Positions 1-7,758 of a stretch of 64,000 nt of DNA are shown in pieces. The stretch's first letter is position 1; every line of letters begins with the position of its first letter. Location: contig NZ_VFWX01000003.1 of assembly GCF_006442965.1 (NCBI RefSeq), positions 186,001-250,000 of the forward strand, read 5' to 3'. A model generated the notes under the pieces. It did not search any database. It had not been told where the DNA came from and saw only the letters and a program-made list of their open reading frames with translations. The position numbers were made by a program, and so were the translations under genes. The DNA is from Mesorhizobium sp. CU3. GTDB taxonomy: Bacteria > Pseudomonadota > Alphaproteobacteria > Rhizobiales > Rhizobiaceae.

Positions 1-278
1 CCTGCAGCCACATGCCGACGCCGCCGCCAAATCAGATCGTGCTCGTCACGCCGGCGCATCCCTACAAGATGAAAGAGGCCTACGAACCGGTCGCGGTGAC
101 CGGCACGCTGCAGCCTGGCATGGAGAAGAGCCAGCTCTTCATCCTCGACGGCGTCTCGATCGTCCAGTCGGGCTACACGGTACGCAAGGCCGAGGTGGCG
201 AGCGTCGATACCGTGCCGGATACGGTCACGCTGCCGGTCAACTCGCCGTGGAGTTTCCTCAACAAAAAGAAGAACTAA
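1..278 (+). CDS. DUF3299-family protein, C-terminal part (truncated by window start)
   Basis: The reading frame is open from base 3 and ends at the TAA at 276-278, so only about 91 C-terminal residues are present. The segment C-S-H-M-P-T-P-P-P-N-Q resembles the conserved Cys/His/Pro-rich end of DUF3299 proteins, which are small, often exported proteins of unknown function in Proteobacteria. The Met at 12 is internal to this motif and is not taken as the start. A palindromic repeat and a terminator-like hairpin follow immediately. The family call rests on motif recall only; no function is assigned. Confidence 0.6.
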   Translation, partial: CSHMPTPPPNQIVLVTPAHPYKMKEAYEPVAVTGTLQPGMEKSQLFILDGVSIVQSGYTVRKAEVASVDTVPDTVTLPVNSPWSFLNKKKN

Positions 279-326
279 TGCATGTCGCGCAAAAGTGCGC
301 AGCGGTTTTGCGGCAACGACATGCAT
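278..326. repeat. Palindromic intergenic repeat (rhizobial type)
   Basis: The arms ATGCATGTCG (278-287) and CGACATGCAT (317-326) are perfect 10-bp inverted repeats enclosing a G/C-rich centre with TTTTGCGG. The element begins inside the stop codon of the DUF3299 gene. Similar ATGCATGTCG palindromes are common between genes in Mesorhizobium and related genomes (established from memory, not searched). Confidence 0.55.
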
Positions 327-338
327 CAAACAAAAATC

Positions 339-380
339 TAAAGCGCGTTGCTTGAATTCGTTTCGACGCGACGCGCTTTA
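339..380. terminator. Bidirectional terminator-like hairpin / repeat
   Basis: Perfect 10-bp arms TAAAGCGCGT (339-348) and ACGCGCTTTA (371-380) lie between two convergent genes. The stem is flanked by A-rich sequence on the left and TTTAAAA on the right, so it could terminate both transcripts. The same hairpin type recurs as an intergenic repeat in rhizobia, so it may also be a repeat family member. Confidence 0.5.
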
Positions 381-392
381 AAAGCGCGCCGC

Positions 393-884
393 TCACGCGG
401 CGTTCGCACCCGACTCCTTGTCCAGCACCATGTAGTCGAGCGGGATCTCGGTCGTGTATTTGATCTGCTCCATGGCGAAGGACGACGACACGTCGCGGAT
501 CTCGATCTTGGCGATCAGCCGCTTGTAGAAGGCATCGTAAGCCGCGATGTCGGGCACCACGACGCGCAACAGGTAATCGACGTCGCCGCTCATGCGGTAG
601 AACTCGACCACCTCGGGAAATTCCTGGATGACTTCGGAGAAGCGGCGCAGCCATTCATGGCTGTGCGAGTTGGTGCGGATCGACACGAACACGGTGACGC
701 GCACATTGACCTTCTCATGGTCGAGGATGGCAACACGCCGCTTGATGACGCCCTCTTCCTCCAGCTTCTGGATGCGCCGCCAGCATGGCGTCGTCGACAG
801 GCCGACTTTCTTGGCAACGTCGGCCACCGCAAGCGTGGCGTCCTCCTGCAGGAGGCGGAGAATTTTTCTGTCGAGGCGGTCCAT
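393..884 (-). CDS. Lrp/AsnC family transcriptional regulator
   Basis: This 163-residue protein has the family's usual length. Residues about 3-60 form the AsnC-type winged helix-turn-helix (LDRKILRLLQEDA, then VADVAKKVGLSTTPCWRRI). Residues about 70-150 form the RAM ligand-binding domain, including SGDVDYLLRV. Such proteins are octameric or dimeric regulators that respond to amino acids and usually regulate themselves or a neighbour. It converges with the DUF3299 gene and is followed upstream by the minus-strand glycosylase gene. A 22-bp near-palindrome at 973-994 is a possible operator. The target genes are not identifiable here. Confidence 0.93.
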   Translation of the reverse strand: MDRLDRKILRLLQEDATLAVADVAKKVGLSTTPCWRRIQKLEEEGVIKRRVAILDHEKVNVRVTVFVSIRTNSHSHEWLRRFSEVIQEFPEVVEFYRMSGDVDYLLRVVVPDIAAYDAFYKRLIAKIEIRDVSSSFAMEQIKYTTEIPLDYMVLDKESGANAA

Positions 885-972
885 GGGGAGGCTCCAGGGG
901 AATAGTTTGGCTATAATCCATGAGATTTTTAGCTTTCACAAGAAAGAAATTCTGCCAAAGGCGGCAAAAGCG

Positions 973-994
973 AGTGATATCTTGCGAGATCACT
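973..994. promoter_or_regulatory. 22-bp near-palindrome upstream of the Lrp/AsnC gene
   Basis: AGTGAT at 973-978 pairs with ATCACT at 989-994, with further pairing inward. It overlaps the stop codon of the glycosylase gene (993-995) and lies about 90 bp upstream of the Lrp-type gene. It could be an operator for autoregulation or a weak terminator; the sequence does not decide between these. Confidence 0.3.
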
Positions 995-1628
995 AATGGA
1001 TGCGATAGCGGATTTCCGCTCTCAGGAAGGGCAGCAAATCCATTTCAAACCAGGGATTCTTCTTCAGCCAGCCGGTGTTGCGCCAGGACGGATGCGGCAA
1101 GGGCAGCACTTTCGGGCCGGCCGACGCATCCCAGATCGCACGCCAGTTTCTGACAGTGTCCGTCAAGGATGCCGCTCGCGTCGTGCCCATATGCCAGGCC
1201 TGGGCGTAGCCGCCGATGGTCAGCACCAGATCGATTTGCGGCATGAGCGCCATCAATTGCGCACGCCAGGCCGGTGCGCATTCGCGGCGCGGCGGCAGGT
1301 CTGCGCCCTTGGCGTCCTGGCCGGGAAAGCAGAACCCCATCGGCACGATGGAGAACTTTTGCGTGTCGTAGAATTCTTCGCTGCTAACGCCGAGCCAGCT
1401 TCTCAAGCGATCGCCGGACGCATCGGTGAACGGCATGCCGGACAAGTGGACCTTGGTGCCCGGTGCCTGGCCGGCCAGCAGGATCCGCGCGGCCGAGGAC
1501 GGCAGCAGCACCGGACGCGGCTCGTGCGGCAAGGGCCGACCGAGCGGATGCTCGACGCAGATACGGCAAGCCCGTACCTGTGCTGTGAGACGCTCCAGCG
1601 CGTCGCTTGCGGCAGTCAGACTATTCAA
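993..1628 (-). CDS. Uracil-DNA glycosylase family protein
   Basis: The product (211 residues from the chosen start) matches the uracil-DNA glycosylase superfamily as found in Rhizobiales. It has a Cys-containing N-terminal stretch (RACRICVEHP), the GQAPGTKVHLSGMPF segment corresponding to the GxAPG motif 1, and the HPSWRN segment corresponding to the HPS motif near the C terminus. It would remove damaged bases or be a family member of unknown specificity. The TTG at 1626-1628 is preferred because a TGAGG ribosome-binding sequence overlaps the stop of the upstream GST gene with suitable spacing. An in-frame start at 1700 would overlap the GST gene by 61 bp. The pair is probably co-transcribed. 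Confidence 0.82.
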   Translation of the reverse strand: MNSLTAASDALERLTAQVRACRICVEHPLGRPLPHEPRPVLLPSSAARILLAGQAPGTKVHLSGMPFTDASGDRLRSWLGVSSEEFYDTQKFSIVPMGFCFPGQDAKGADLPPRRECAPAWRAQLMALMPQIDLVLTIGGYAQAWHMGTTRAASLTDTVRNWRAIWDASAGPKVLPLPHPSWRNTGWLKKNPWFEMDLLPFLRAEIRYRIH

Positions 1629-1639
1629 ATCGCGAGGCC

Positions 1640-2251
1640 TCAGGCACCAGCGCTCGGCCGGCTGCTCAGCGCCGCAAACCAACGCAGCACGTTGGCGCAC
1701 TCTTCCGGCACTTTTATGCGGGCCGGCTTCATGAAATCGATGGCGATCATGCCGGTGATGTCGGCGACCGAATAGTCGTCGCCGGCAGCGAATTCCCGAT
1801 CCGCCAGCTCATGATCGAGAATATGCAGGAATTCGATCACCTTCGGCTTGTTGGCCTCGCCCCATTCGGGGATCTGCGGCACCTCCCATTCCTTCATTGC
1901 CGGGTGGATATGGCGGAAGGCGGCTGCGACAGAGCCCATCAGGTTCAGTTCCATGCGCCGCTGCCACATCTCGACCTTGGCCTTGCCGAGTGCGCCCTTG
2001 CCGAACAGAGCCGGCTCGGGGTGCAGTTCGTCGAAATAGCGGCAGATGGCGATCGATTCGGTGATGATCGTGCCGTCATCCAGCTCAAGCACCGGCAGGC
2101 GCCGTAGCGGGTTGCGCGAGGCAACGGCTTGCTCGCGATGTTGCAGCGCACCCATGTCGACCGGCACCAGCGGCACCGTCAGGCCCTTTTCAGCAAGGAA
2201 GACGCGCACACGCCGAGGGTTGGGCGCGCGGCCGCCGTCGAACAGTTTCAT
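1640..2251 (-). CDS. Glutathione S-transferase
   Basis: This 203-residue cytosolic GST has a thioredoxin-like N-terminal domain (residues 1-80: MKLFDGGRAPNPRRVRVFLA, then LRRLPVLELDDG and the glutathione-contact ITESIAICRY) and an all-helical C-terminal domain carrying the D-YSVADITG N-capping motif near residue 165. It would conjugate or reduce electrophiles with glutathione. The ATG at 2249-2251 follows a GAGG-like ribosome-binding sequence. The uracil-DNA glycosylase-family gene starts 11 bp downstream, suggesting a two-gene transcript. Confidence 0.93.
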   Translation of the reverse strand: MKLFDGGRAPNPRRVRVFLAEKGLTVPLVPVDMGALQHREQAVASRNPLRRLPVLELDDGTIITESIAICRYFDELHPEPALFGKGALGKAKVEMWQRRMELNLMGSVAAAFRHIHPAMKEWEVPQIPEWGEANKPKVIEFLHILDHELADREFAAGDDYSVADITGMIAIDFMKPARIKVPEECANVLRWFAALSSRPSAGA

Positions 2252-2292
2252 ACGATCCTCCTGATTTCTTTCCGGATCATAGGGCGCATCCG

Positions 2293-2916
2293 TCACCGGA
2301 AGCGAAAAAATTCGCTCAGCGCGTCGCCGACCGAAGCCAGCATGCCGTGCCTGCGCTCGACCGGAGCGCCGTGATGACTGTCGCGCCAATCCTGCGGCGC
2401 ATCGAACGTGCCGGCCCAGATGCCCGCCTTGGCTGCTTTCGCGCCGGCTTCCTCGATTTCGAAATCGCCAAAAGCGACGGCCCATCCAGCCTCCACCTGG
2501 GCGCGGTTGAGGTCGGTGTCGCCTGCCTTGCAATAGCCGAGCAGCCGGCCATAGCGGTCGTGTTGCCAGCCGCTGCACGACACCGGCCGGTTGGCGATCA
2601 GCTTGACCAGCGACTGCCGCGCCAGCTTGCCACAGGCATAATCGGCGCCGTCCTTCTGGCAGACCTGCAGATATTCCGGCGCGTCGATGCCGCGCATGCG
2701 GATGCGCTCGGTCCCCAACGTGATCGAATCACCGTCATTGACGATTGGAACACCCTGCTCTTTGCGCGTCTCGAAGCGGTCGATACGAGCGGCCACCAGG
2801 ATAAGCAATCCGAGGATAAGCACGGCCAGACAACAGTCGAGCAGCTTGCGCCCCATGCTTCGCGGCGCGCTTGCCGCGGTGCGCCGGCGCGGTCCTCGCT
2901 GCCAGGAGCGGCTCAT
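2293..2916 (-). CDS. Membrane-anchored thermonuclease (SNase-like)
   Basis: A basic N terminus is followed by one membrane helix (about residues 24-43, LLDCCLAVLILGLLILVAA), then a staphylococcal-nuclease fold. RMRGIDAPE carries the conserved Arg and Glu of the active site, and RYGRLLGYC carries the second Arg. The protein (207 residues) would sit in the inner membrane with its nuclease domain in the periplasm. Related proteins hydrolyse DNA or RNA in a calcium-dependent manner; activity here is inferred from the retained residues. It lies upstream of the GST gene on the same strand, 41 bp away. Confidence 0.88.
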   Translation of the reverse strand: MSRSWQRGPRRRTAASAPRSMGRKLLDCCLAVLILGLLILVAARIDRFETRKEQGVPIVNDGDSITLGTERIRMRGIDAPEYLQVCQKDGADYACGKLARQSLVKLIANRPVSCSGWQHDRYGRLLGYCKAGDTDLNRAQVEAGWAVAFGDFEIEEAGAKAAKAGIWAGTFDAPQDWRDSHHGAPVERRHGMLASVGDALSEFFRFR

Positions 2917-2992
2917 ATGGCAAACAGTCTCTTAATCATTCGAACGTAGCTTAACGAACTGGAAATCGCTGCGCGCAGAAATTGATGTTTGT

Positions 2993-4513
2993 ATGCCTTT
3001 GCTACGCTCGAACACAGCGGATAAATTCATTGTGGACCGCCGAAAACCGCACCGCAACAGCGATGTGGCGCGCGCGGTACGCAAGACGCGCGACCGCCTT
3101 TCGCAGCAGGCCGGCAGCCTCGATTTCGACCGTGATCTCCTGAAGCTGCATGCGCGTGCCATGGTGGTGAGCGCGACCGCCATCCCGCTGCTCGTGCTCG
3201 CCGTCGGCGGTCTTGGCCGTCTGGTTGGACTGGACAGCCAAATCACCATCTGGGCGCTGGTCACGCTGCTTTGCTACACGGTCGTCACCTTCATGGCGCG
3301 TCGCGTCGAAAAGACGGAAGCTTCCGAGCTCGACCCGGTGCAGACGCGACGCGATTTCCTGATTGGCCACTTCCTGTGTGGCCTCGCCTGGGCGTGGTTC
3401 GCCTGGATCGGCTGCGCCACGTGCCAGGTCGACCAGTTCCATGTCGGCAAAGCCATGGTGCTGCTGATCGCCATGGCGACGACCGCCGTGATGGCGTCCT
3501 CGCTGGGCGGAGCCCTGTTTGCCACCTTCGCCATTCCCGTGGCCGTCTACGTCTATGTCGTTGTGCGTCTTTGGACGCCGATCGAGGTCACCATGGCGGC
3601 GCTCCTTATCGTCGCGCTTCCCTTCTTCGGCTATATCGCTCGCCACCTCAATCAATCCTCGCTGATGCTTCTCTCCTTCCGCTCGGAAAAGGACGCGCTG
3701 ATTGCCGAGGTGGAAACGGCGAAATCGATGTCGGACGAAGCCAGGCGGCGCGCCGAGGACGCCAACCTGGCGAAATCGCGCTTTCTCGCCTCGATGAGCC
3801 ATGAGCTCAGGACACCGCTCAATGCCATTCTCGGCTTCTCCGAAGTGATGGCCAATGAGGTGCTCGGGCCGATGAACAATCCGACCTACCGCGACTATGC
3901 CCATGATGTGCACGAATCCGGCCAGCATCTGCTCGACCTGATCAACGAGATCCTCGATCTGTCGCGCATCGAGGCCGGCCGCTACCAGCTCAACGAGGAG
4001 CCGGTGGTTCTGGTGATGATCGTCGAGGACTGCTGCCACATGATGGAGCTGCGCGCCCGCAACAAGGACATCCGGGTTGTGCAAGAGTTCGAGGAGACCC
4101 TGCCCCGCCTGTTCGCCGACGAGCGCGCAGTGCGCCAGATCACGCTCAACCTCATGTCCAACGCGATCAAGTTCACGCCGTCCGGCGGCGAGGTGCGCGT
4201 GCGCGTCGGCTGGACGGCAGGCGGCGGCCAGTACATATCGGTCAAGGACAATGGCCCGGGCATCCCGGATGAAGAAATCCCGGTGGTGCTTTCGGCCTTC
4301 GGCCAGGGCTCGATCGCCATCAAGAGCGCCGAACAGGGCACCGGCCTTGGCCTGCCCATCGTGCAGGGCCTGCTCGCCATGCATGGCGGCGAGTTCGAGC
4401 TTCACTCCAAGCTGCGCGAAGGCACCGAGGCGATCGCCATCTTCCCGCTCAGCCGAGTGATGGAGGAATTGCCGGCGCTGCCAACCAAAACAGTCGCCGC
4501 GCGGCGGCGCTAA
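2993..4513 (+). CDS. Membrane sensor histidine kinase
   Basis: The 506-residue protein has about six membrane helices in its N-terminal 220 residues without a large periplasmic loop. A coiled-coil linker (about 225-260) leads to the HisKA domain with phospho-acceptor His near residue 270 (SMSHELRTPLN). The HATPase domain has an N box (NLMSNAIKF) near 389, DNGPGIP and GTGLGLPIV. No receiver domain and no adjacent response regulator are present, so it is an orphan kinase that probably senses a membrane-associated signal. Related rhizobial kinases feed DivK- or CtrA-type pathways, but that link cannot be shown here. Its end overlaps the convergent cobT stop by 4 bp. Confidence 0.93.
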   Translation: MPLLRSNTADKFIVDRRKPHRNSDVARAVRKTRDRLSQQAGSLDFDRDLLKLHARAMVVSATAIPLLVLAVGGLGRLVGLDSQITIWALVTLLCYTVVTFMARRVEKTEASELDPVQTRRDFLIGHFLCGLAWAWFAWIGCATCQVDQFHVGKAMVLLIAMATTAVMASSLGGALFATFAIPVAVYVYVVVRLWTPIEVTMAALLIVALPFFGYIARHLNQSSLMLLSFRSEKDALIAEVETAKSMSDEARRRAEDANLAKSRFLASMSHELRTPLNAILGFSEVMANEVLGPMNNPTYRDYAHDVHESGQHLLDLINEILDLSRIEAGRYQLNEEPVVLVMIVEDCCHMMELRARNKDIRVVQEFEETLPRLFADERAVRQITLNLMSNAIKFTPSGGEVRVRVGWTAGGGQYISVKDNGPGIPDEEIPVVLSAFGQGSIAIKSAEQGTGLGLPIVQGLLAMHGGEFELHSKLREGTEAIAIFPLSRVMEELPALPTKTVAARRR

Positions 4514-5505
4514 CGACGTATGGCTGCAGCCATGCCGGAGCTCGTCAGCGCCGCTGCCTTGACAATGCCCGCAGCGAGAGCCGCGCCCACCCCTTCCTCG
4601 TGACTGATGCCAAGATCGAGCAGCGGCCGCAGCCCCAGCAGCCCAGCCGCCTTGGCATGGCCGGGCTCGGGTGACAGGCTGGCAAGCAGGCAATGGTCGA
4701 GCGCCACGGGATTGGCTTTGTGCAACACGGCCGCCGCGGCGGTCGCCGCGAACCCGTCGAGCAGCACCGGGATCTTCTGCATGCGGGCGGCAAGGATTGC
4801 GCCGCAGATCGCCGCGAATTCGCGTCCGCCGACACGGCGCAGGGCCTCCAGCGGATCGCCAAGGCTGGAACCATGAAACGCCAGCGCCCGGTCGACCACA
4901 TCGGCCTTGAGCGCGATCATCGCGTCATCGGCGCCGGATCCCGGTCCGACCCAGTCGGCGCCTTGGCCGCCGAACAATGCCGCGCACAAGGCGGCGGCGA
5001 TGGTCGAATTGCCGACGCCCAGATCACCAAGGCACAAAAGGTCGGCGCCGCCGGCGACGGCCTCCATGCCGAAGGCCATGGTCGCGACGCAGCCGCGCTG
5101 GTCGAACGCCGCTTCCTCGGCGATGTCGCCGGTCGGGATATCCAAGGCAAGGTCGAAGACCTTAAGGCCGAGATCGTTGGCTATGCAGACCTGGTTGATG
5201 GCGGCGCCTCCGGCGGCGCAGAGCTCGACCACATTGGCGGTCGCCGCCACCGGCCTTGGCGAGATGCCGTGCCGGACGGCGCCGTGATTGCCGGCAAAGA
5301 TCGCCACCAGCGGCCGGTTGATCGCCGGCGGCGCCCGCCCGCTCCAAGCGGCGAGCCAGGCCGCGACATCCTCGATCCGCCCCAGCGAGGCCTTTGGCTT
5401 GTCGGCCCTGGCGAACAGCATGCGTACTTTGGACTCGGCCGCCTCATCGGCCGGCGGCAGCGCCGCCAGAAGGCTGCGGAAATCGTCGAAAGGCGTTGCG
5501 GGCAT
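4510..5505 (-). CDS. cobT: Nicotinate-nucleotide--dimethylbenzimidazole phosphoribosyltransferase
   Basis: CobT transfers phosphoribose from nicotinate mononucleotide to 5,6-dimethylbenzimidazole to make alpha-ribazole phosphate for the lower ligand of cobalamin. The 331-residue product has the expected length. It shows FAGNHGAV near residue 75, the glycine-rich LGDLGVGNSTIAAALC, PVLLDGF, and the C-terminal HEEGVGAALA holding the likely catalytic Glu. The start at 5503-5505 (MPATPFDDFRSLL) is preferred over longer in-frame options. I saw no cobalamin riboswitch motif in the 160 bp upstream, and no other cob gene is in the window. Confidence 0.93.
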   Translation of the reverse strand: MPATPFDDFRSLLAALPPADEAAESKVRMLFARADKPKASLGRIEDVAAWLAAWSGRAPPAINRPLVAIFAGNHGAVRHGISPRPVAATANVVELCAAGGAAINQVCIANDLGLKVFDLALDIPTGDIAEEAAFDQRGCVATMAFGMEAVAGGADLLCLGDLGVGNSTIAAALCAALFGGQGADWVGPGSGADDAMIALKADVVDRALAFHGSSLGDPLEALRRVGGREFAAICGAILAARMQKIPVLLDGFAATAAAAVLHKANPVALDHCLLASLSPEPGHAKAAGLLGLRPLLDLGISHEEGVGAALAAGIVKAAALTSSGMAAAIRR

Positions 5506-5668
5506 TATGTCGATCGCGGCTCGTTGCGGGGTCGCCAGCGGCATAGCCGCCTTCTTGGACCGGCACAACCGCCTGGACATGCCGCGAATGCGTTGGCCGG
5601 CGGCGCATTGCGGAGGGCTTGCATTGCTCCGGCGGTTGCACCATGTGGAGGAAAGGCAAGAGAACCGT

Positions 5669-5899
5669 ATGACCGCCATCGAATCCCCCTGCATCCTGGT
5701 CTGTTCGATCGACATGAAGACCGGCTTCTGCTTCGGCTGCGGCCGCACGCGCGACGAGATTTCGGCCTGGCTCACGATGGCGCCGGATACGCGCCGCGCG
5801 GTGATGGCGGAATTGCCGGCGCGGCTGGAAACGGTCGAGCGGCGCCCGCGCCGCGAAACCCGCCGCACCCGCATGACGCGCGAACGCGGCGCTGTCTGA
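5669..5899 (+). CDS. DUF1289 domain-containing protein
   Basis: This 76-residue protein has four cysteines at residues 8, 12, 21 and 24 (CILVC ... CFGC), the signature of DUF1289, a small putative zinc- or metal-binding family. The C-terminal third is very basic (RRPRRETRRTRMTRERG). The start at 5669 follows AGGCAAGAG. It lies divergently from cobT and 25 bp upstream of the aspartic protease gene on the same strand. The function is unknown. Confidence 0.88.
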   Translation: MTAIESPCILVCSIDMKTGFCFGCGRTRDEISAWLTMAPDTRRAVMAELPARLETVERRPRRETRRTRMTRERGAV

Positions 5900-5924
5900 G
5901 ATACCGGCCGTTTGAGATAGAGGT

Positions 5925-6635
5925 TTGGCGTTGAGTCGTTTGTTCTGGATCGTGATGGCGGCGATCGGCATCGGTGTGGTGCTGCTCATGCTCAACAATT
6001 CCGCCGGCCGCACATTCGGCATGAACAACGATAATTTCGGCCATTTGATCTGGGTCGTCGTGCTGGTCACGGTGATCGGCGCCAGCCTGCTTCGCTCCGG
6101 CCGTCCGCTGGGCGACATGGCGCGCAATCTCGGTGTCTGGGCGGCCCTCGTCCTGGCGCTGATCGCCGGCTACCAGTATCGCTACGAATTGCAGGATGTG
6201 GCTCACCGCGTGACGGCGGGCCTCGTTCCCGGAAGCCCGCTGGCGCTGGGCGTGGAGAACGGCCGCCCGACGGTGACGCTCGACAAGGCCGGCAACGGCC
6301 ATTTCGAAGCCCGCATCCTGGTCAACGGCACGCCGGTTCGAGCCGTCGTCGACACCGGCGCGACCAGCACGGTGCTGACCTCCGAGGATGCGCAGGCGGC
6401 CGGCTTCAATCCCGCGGCGCTGAGCTACAATGTGGACGTCTCGACCGCCAATGGCATGGCGCGGGCGGCCACCGTCAGGACCGACGAGGTTGCGATCGGC
6501 GGCATCACCCGCAAGAACATGATGGTGATGGTGGCGGCGCCCGGCATGCTGGAACAAAGCCTGCTCGGGATGAATTTCATCAGCTCGCTGTCGGGGTTCG
6601 ACGTGCGCGGCGACCGCATGACCCTGCGGGACTGA
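5925..6635 (+). CDS. Retropepsin-like aspartic protease, TIGR02281 family
   Basis: The 236-residue protein has three predicted membrane helices within its first 90 residues and then a soluble retropepsin-like domain. The catalytic triad is visible as VDTGATSTVL with Asp at about 143, and the GMNFISSL segment near 205 is typical of the clan AA flap and dimer region. A single Asp-Thr-Gly implies a homodimeric active site facing the periplasm. The start is a TTG at 5925 preceded by GATAGAGG; a second TTG lies two codons downstream (5931). The family is known in Alphaproteobacteria, but physiological substrates are not established. Confidence 0.88.
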   Translation: MALSRLFWIVMAAIGIGVVLLMLNNSAGRTFGMNNDNFGHLIWVVVLVTVIGASLLRSGRPLGDMARNLGVWAALVLALIAGYQYRYELQDVAHRVTAGLVPGSPLALGVENGRPTVTLDKAGNGHFEARILVNGTPVRAVVDTGATSTVLTSEDAQAAGFNPAALSYNVDVSTANGMARAATVRTDEVAIGGITRKNMMVMVAAPGMLEQSLLGMNFISSLSGFDVRGDRMTLRD

Positions 6636-6644
6636 TCGGAAAAG

Positions 6645-7643
6645 TCAGGCCGCCTCGGGCTCGGCCGCCGCGAAATCGATCGCCGCGAATGCGGTCCGCA
6701 GCACATCCGGCCCGGCGCCCGGCTTGTTGGCTTCGGTGGACAGGATCTGCCGGAAGCGGCGCGCACCGGGCTGTCCGTGAAACAGCCCGACCATATGGCG
6801 GGTAACATGGCCGAGCCGCCCGCCCTTCTCGATGTGGCGCGCAGCATAATCGGCCATGGCGTCGACCAGCGCCGCATAGTCGAAGGCGCCGGGCGCATCG
6901 CCATAGAAGGCGGCATCGACGCCGGCGAGGATGCCAGGCGTATGATAGGCGGCACGGCCAAGCATGGCCCCGTCGACATGGCCAAGATGCGCCAAGGCTT
7001 CTTCGAGAGATTGAATGCCGCCATTGATGCCGATGAATTCGTTCGGCTTTTTCGCCTTCAGCCGATAGACGCGCGGATAGTCGAGTGGCGGGATCTCGCG
7101 GTTCTCCTTCGGGCTCAGCCCCTCCAGCCAGGCCTTTCGCGCATGCACCCAGAGCGCATCGGCGCCGGCCGCGAACACGCCGTCGGCCAGCGTATCGAGG
7201 GCAGGCTCGGGATCCTGATCGTCGACGCCGATGCGGCATTTCACCGTGACGGGGATTTTCACCGCCGCCTTCATCGCCGCCACGCAATCTGCAACAAGGA
7301 CCGGCGTCTTCATCAGGCAGGCGCCGAACGTGCCCGACTGCACCCGGTCGGACGGGCAGCCGACATTCAAGTTGATCTCGTCATAGCCGAAGGCCTCGCC
7401 GACCCGCGCCGCCTCGGCAAGCTTTGCCGGATCCGATCCGCCGAGCTGCAGCGCCACCGGATGCTCCGCATCGTCGAAACCGAGCAGCCGTTCGCGCGCG
7501 CCATGAATGACCGCGTCGGCCACCACCATCTCGGTATAAAGCAGCGCGCGGCGCGTCAGCTGACGGTGGAAGAACCGGCAATGCCGGTCCGTCCAGTCCA
7601 TCATCGGGGCCACGGCCACTCTATGCTCTTGATTTTTCAGCAT
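6645..7643 (-). CDS. dusA: tRNA-dihydrouridine(20/20a) synthase
   Basis: DusA reduces uridine 20/20a in the tRNA D-loop using FMN and NADPH. The 332-residue product has the TIM-barrel start VAPMMDWTDRHCR, the catalytic LNVGCPSDRV (Cys about residue 95), GINGGI and the LGRAAYHTP phosphate-binding region. The protein is complete. Its 5' end faces the integrase gene only 115 bp away, and dusA 5' ends are a documented integration target for a family of tyrosine integrases. If integration occurred here, the present first codons and promoter would have been supplied or rebuilt by the element. Confidence 0.95.
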   Translation of the reverse strand: MLKNQEHRVAVAPMMDWTDRHCRFFHRQLTRRALLYTEMVVADAVIHGARERLLGFDDAEHPVALQLGGSDPAKLAEAARVGEAFGYDEINLNVGCPSDRVQSGTFGACLMKTPVLVADCVAAMKAAVKIPVTVKCRIGVDDQDPEPALDTLADGVFAAGADALWVHARKAWLEGLSPKENREIPPLDYPRVYRLKAKKPNEFIGINGGIQSLEEALAHLGHVDGAMLGRAAYHTPGILAGVDAAFYGDAPGAFDYAALVDAMADYAARHIEKGGRLGHVTRHMVGLFHGQPGARRFRQILSTEANKPGAGPDVLRTAFAAIDFAAAEPEAA

Positions 7644-7758
7644 TTTTTCTTTAACATCAAATTCTTAGCACCTGCCGCACCCACCCGAATTTACGCCAGA
7701 ATACGACCCTTTTCGCCACGTTTCGATCTCTCAGTGCACACGGAGCGCACACGAAAAA

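Noticed and set aside
3002..4693. Long open minus-strand frame (563 codons) opposite the sensor kinase
   Set aside because: It is antisense to a well-supported kinase with intact motifs; long antisense frames are expected in GC-rich coding DNA and its product has no family resemblance.
5506..5668. Cobalamin riboswitch between cobT and the DUF1289 gene
   Set aside because: I looked for the B12-box-like conserved blocks and saw none in this 160-bp segment.
4693..5934. 413-codon plus-strand frame opposite cobT
   Set aside because: Shadow frame, inconsistent with cobT and the DUF1289 gene, both of which have family signatures.
7644..7758. tRNA or att-type direct repeat as integration target
   Set aside because: No tRNA gene is visible, and the only plausible target is the dusA 5' end, whose second copy was not found in the window.
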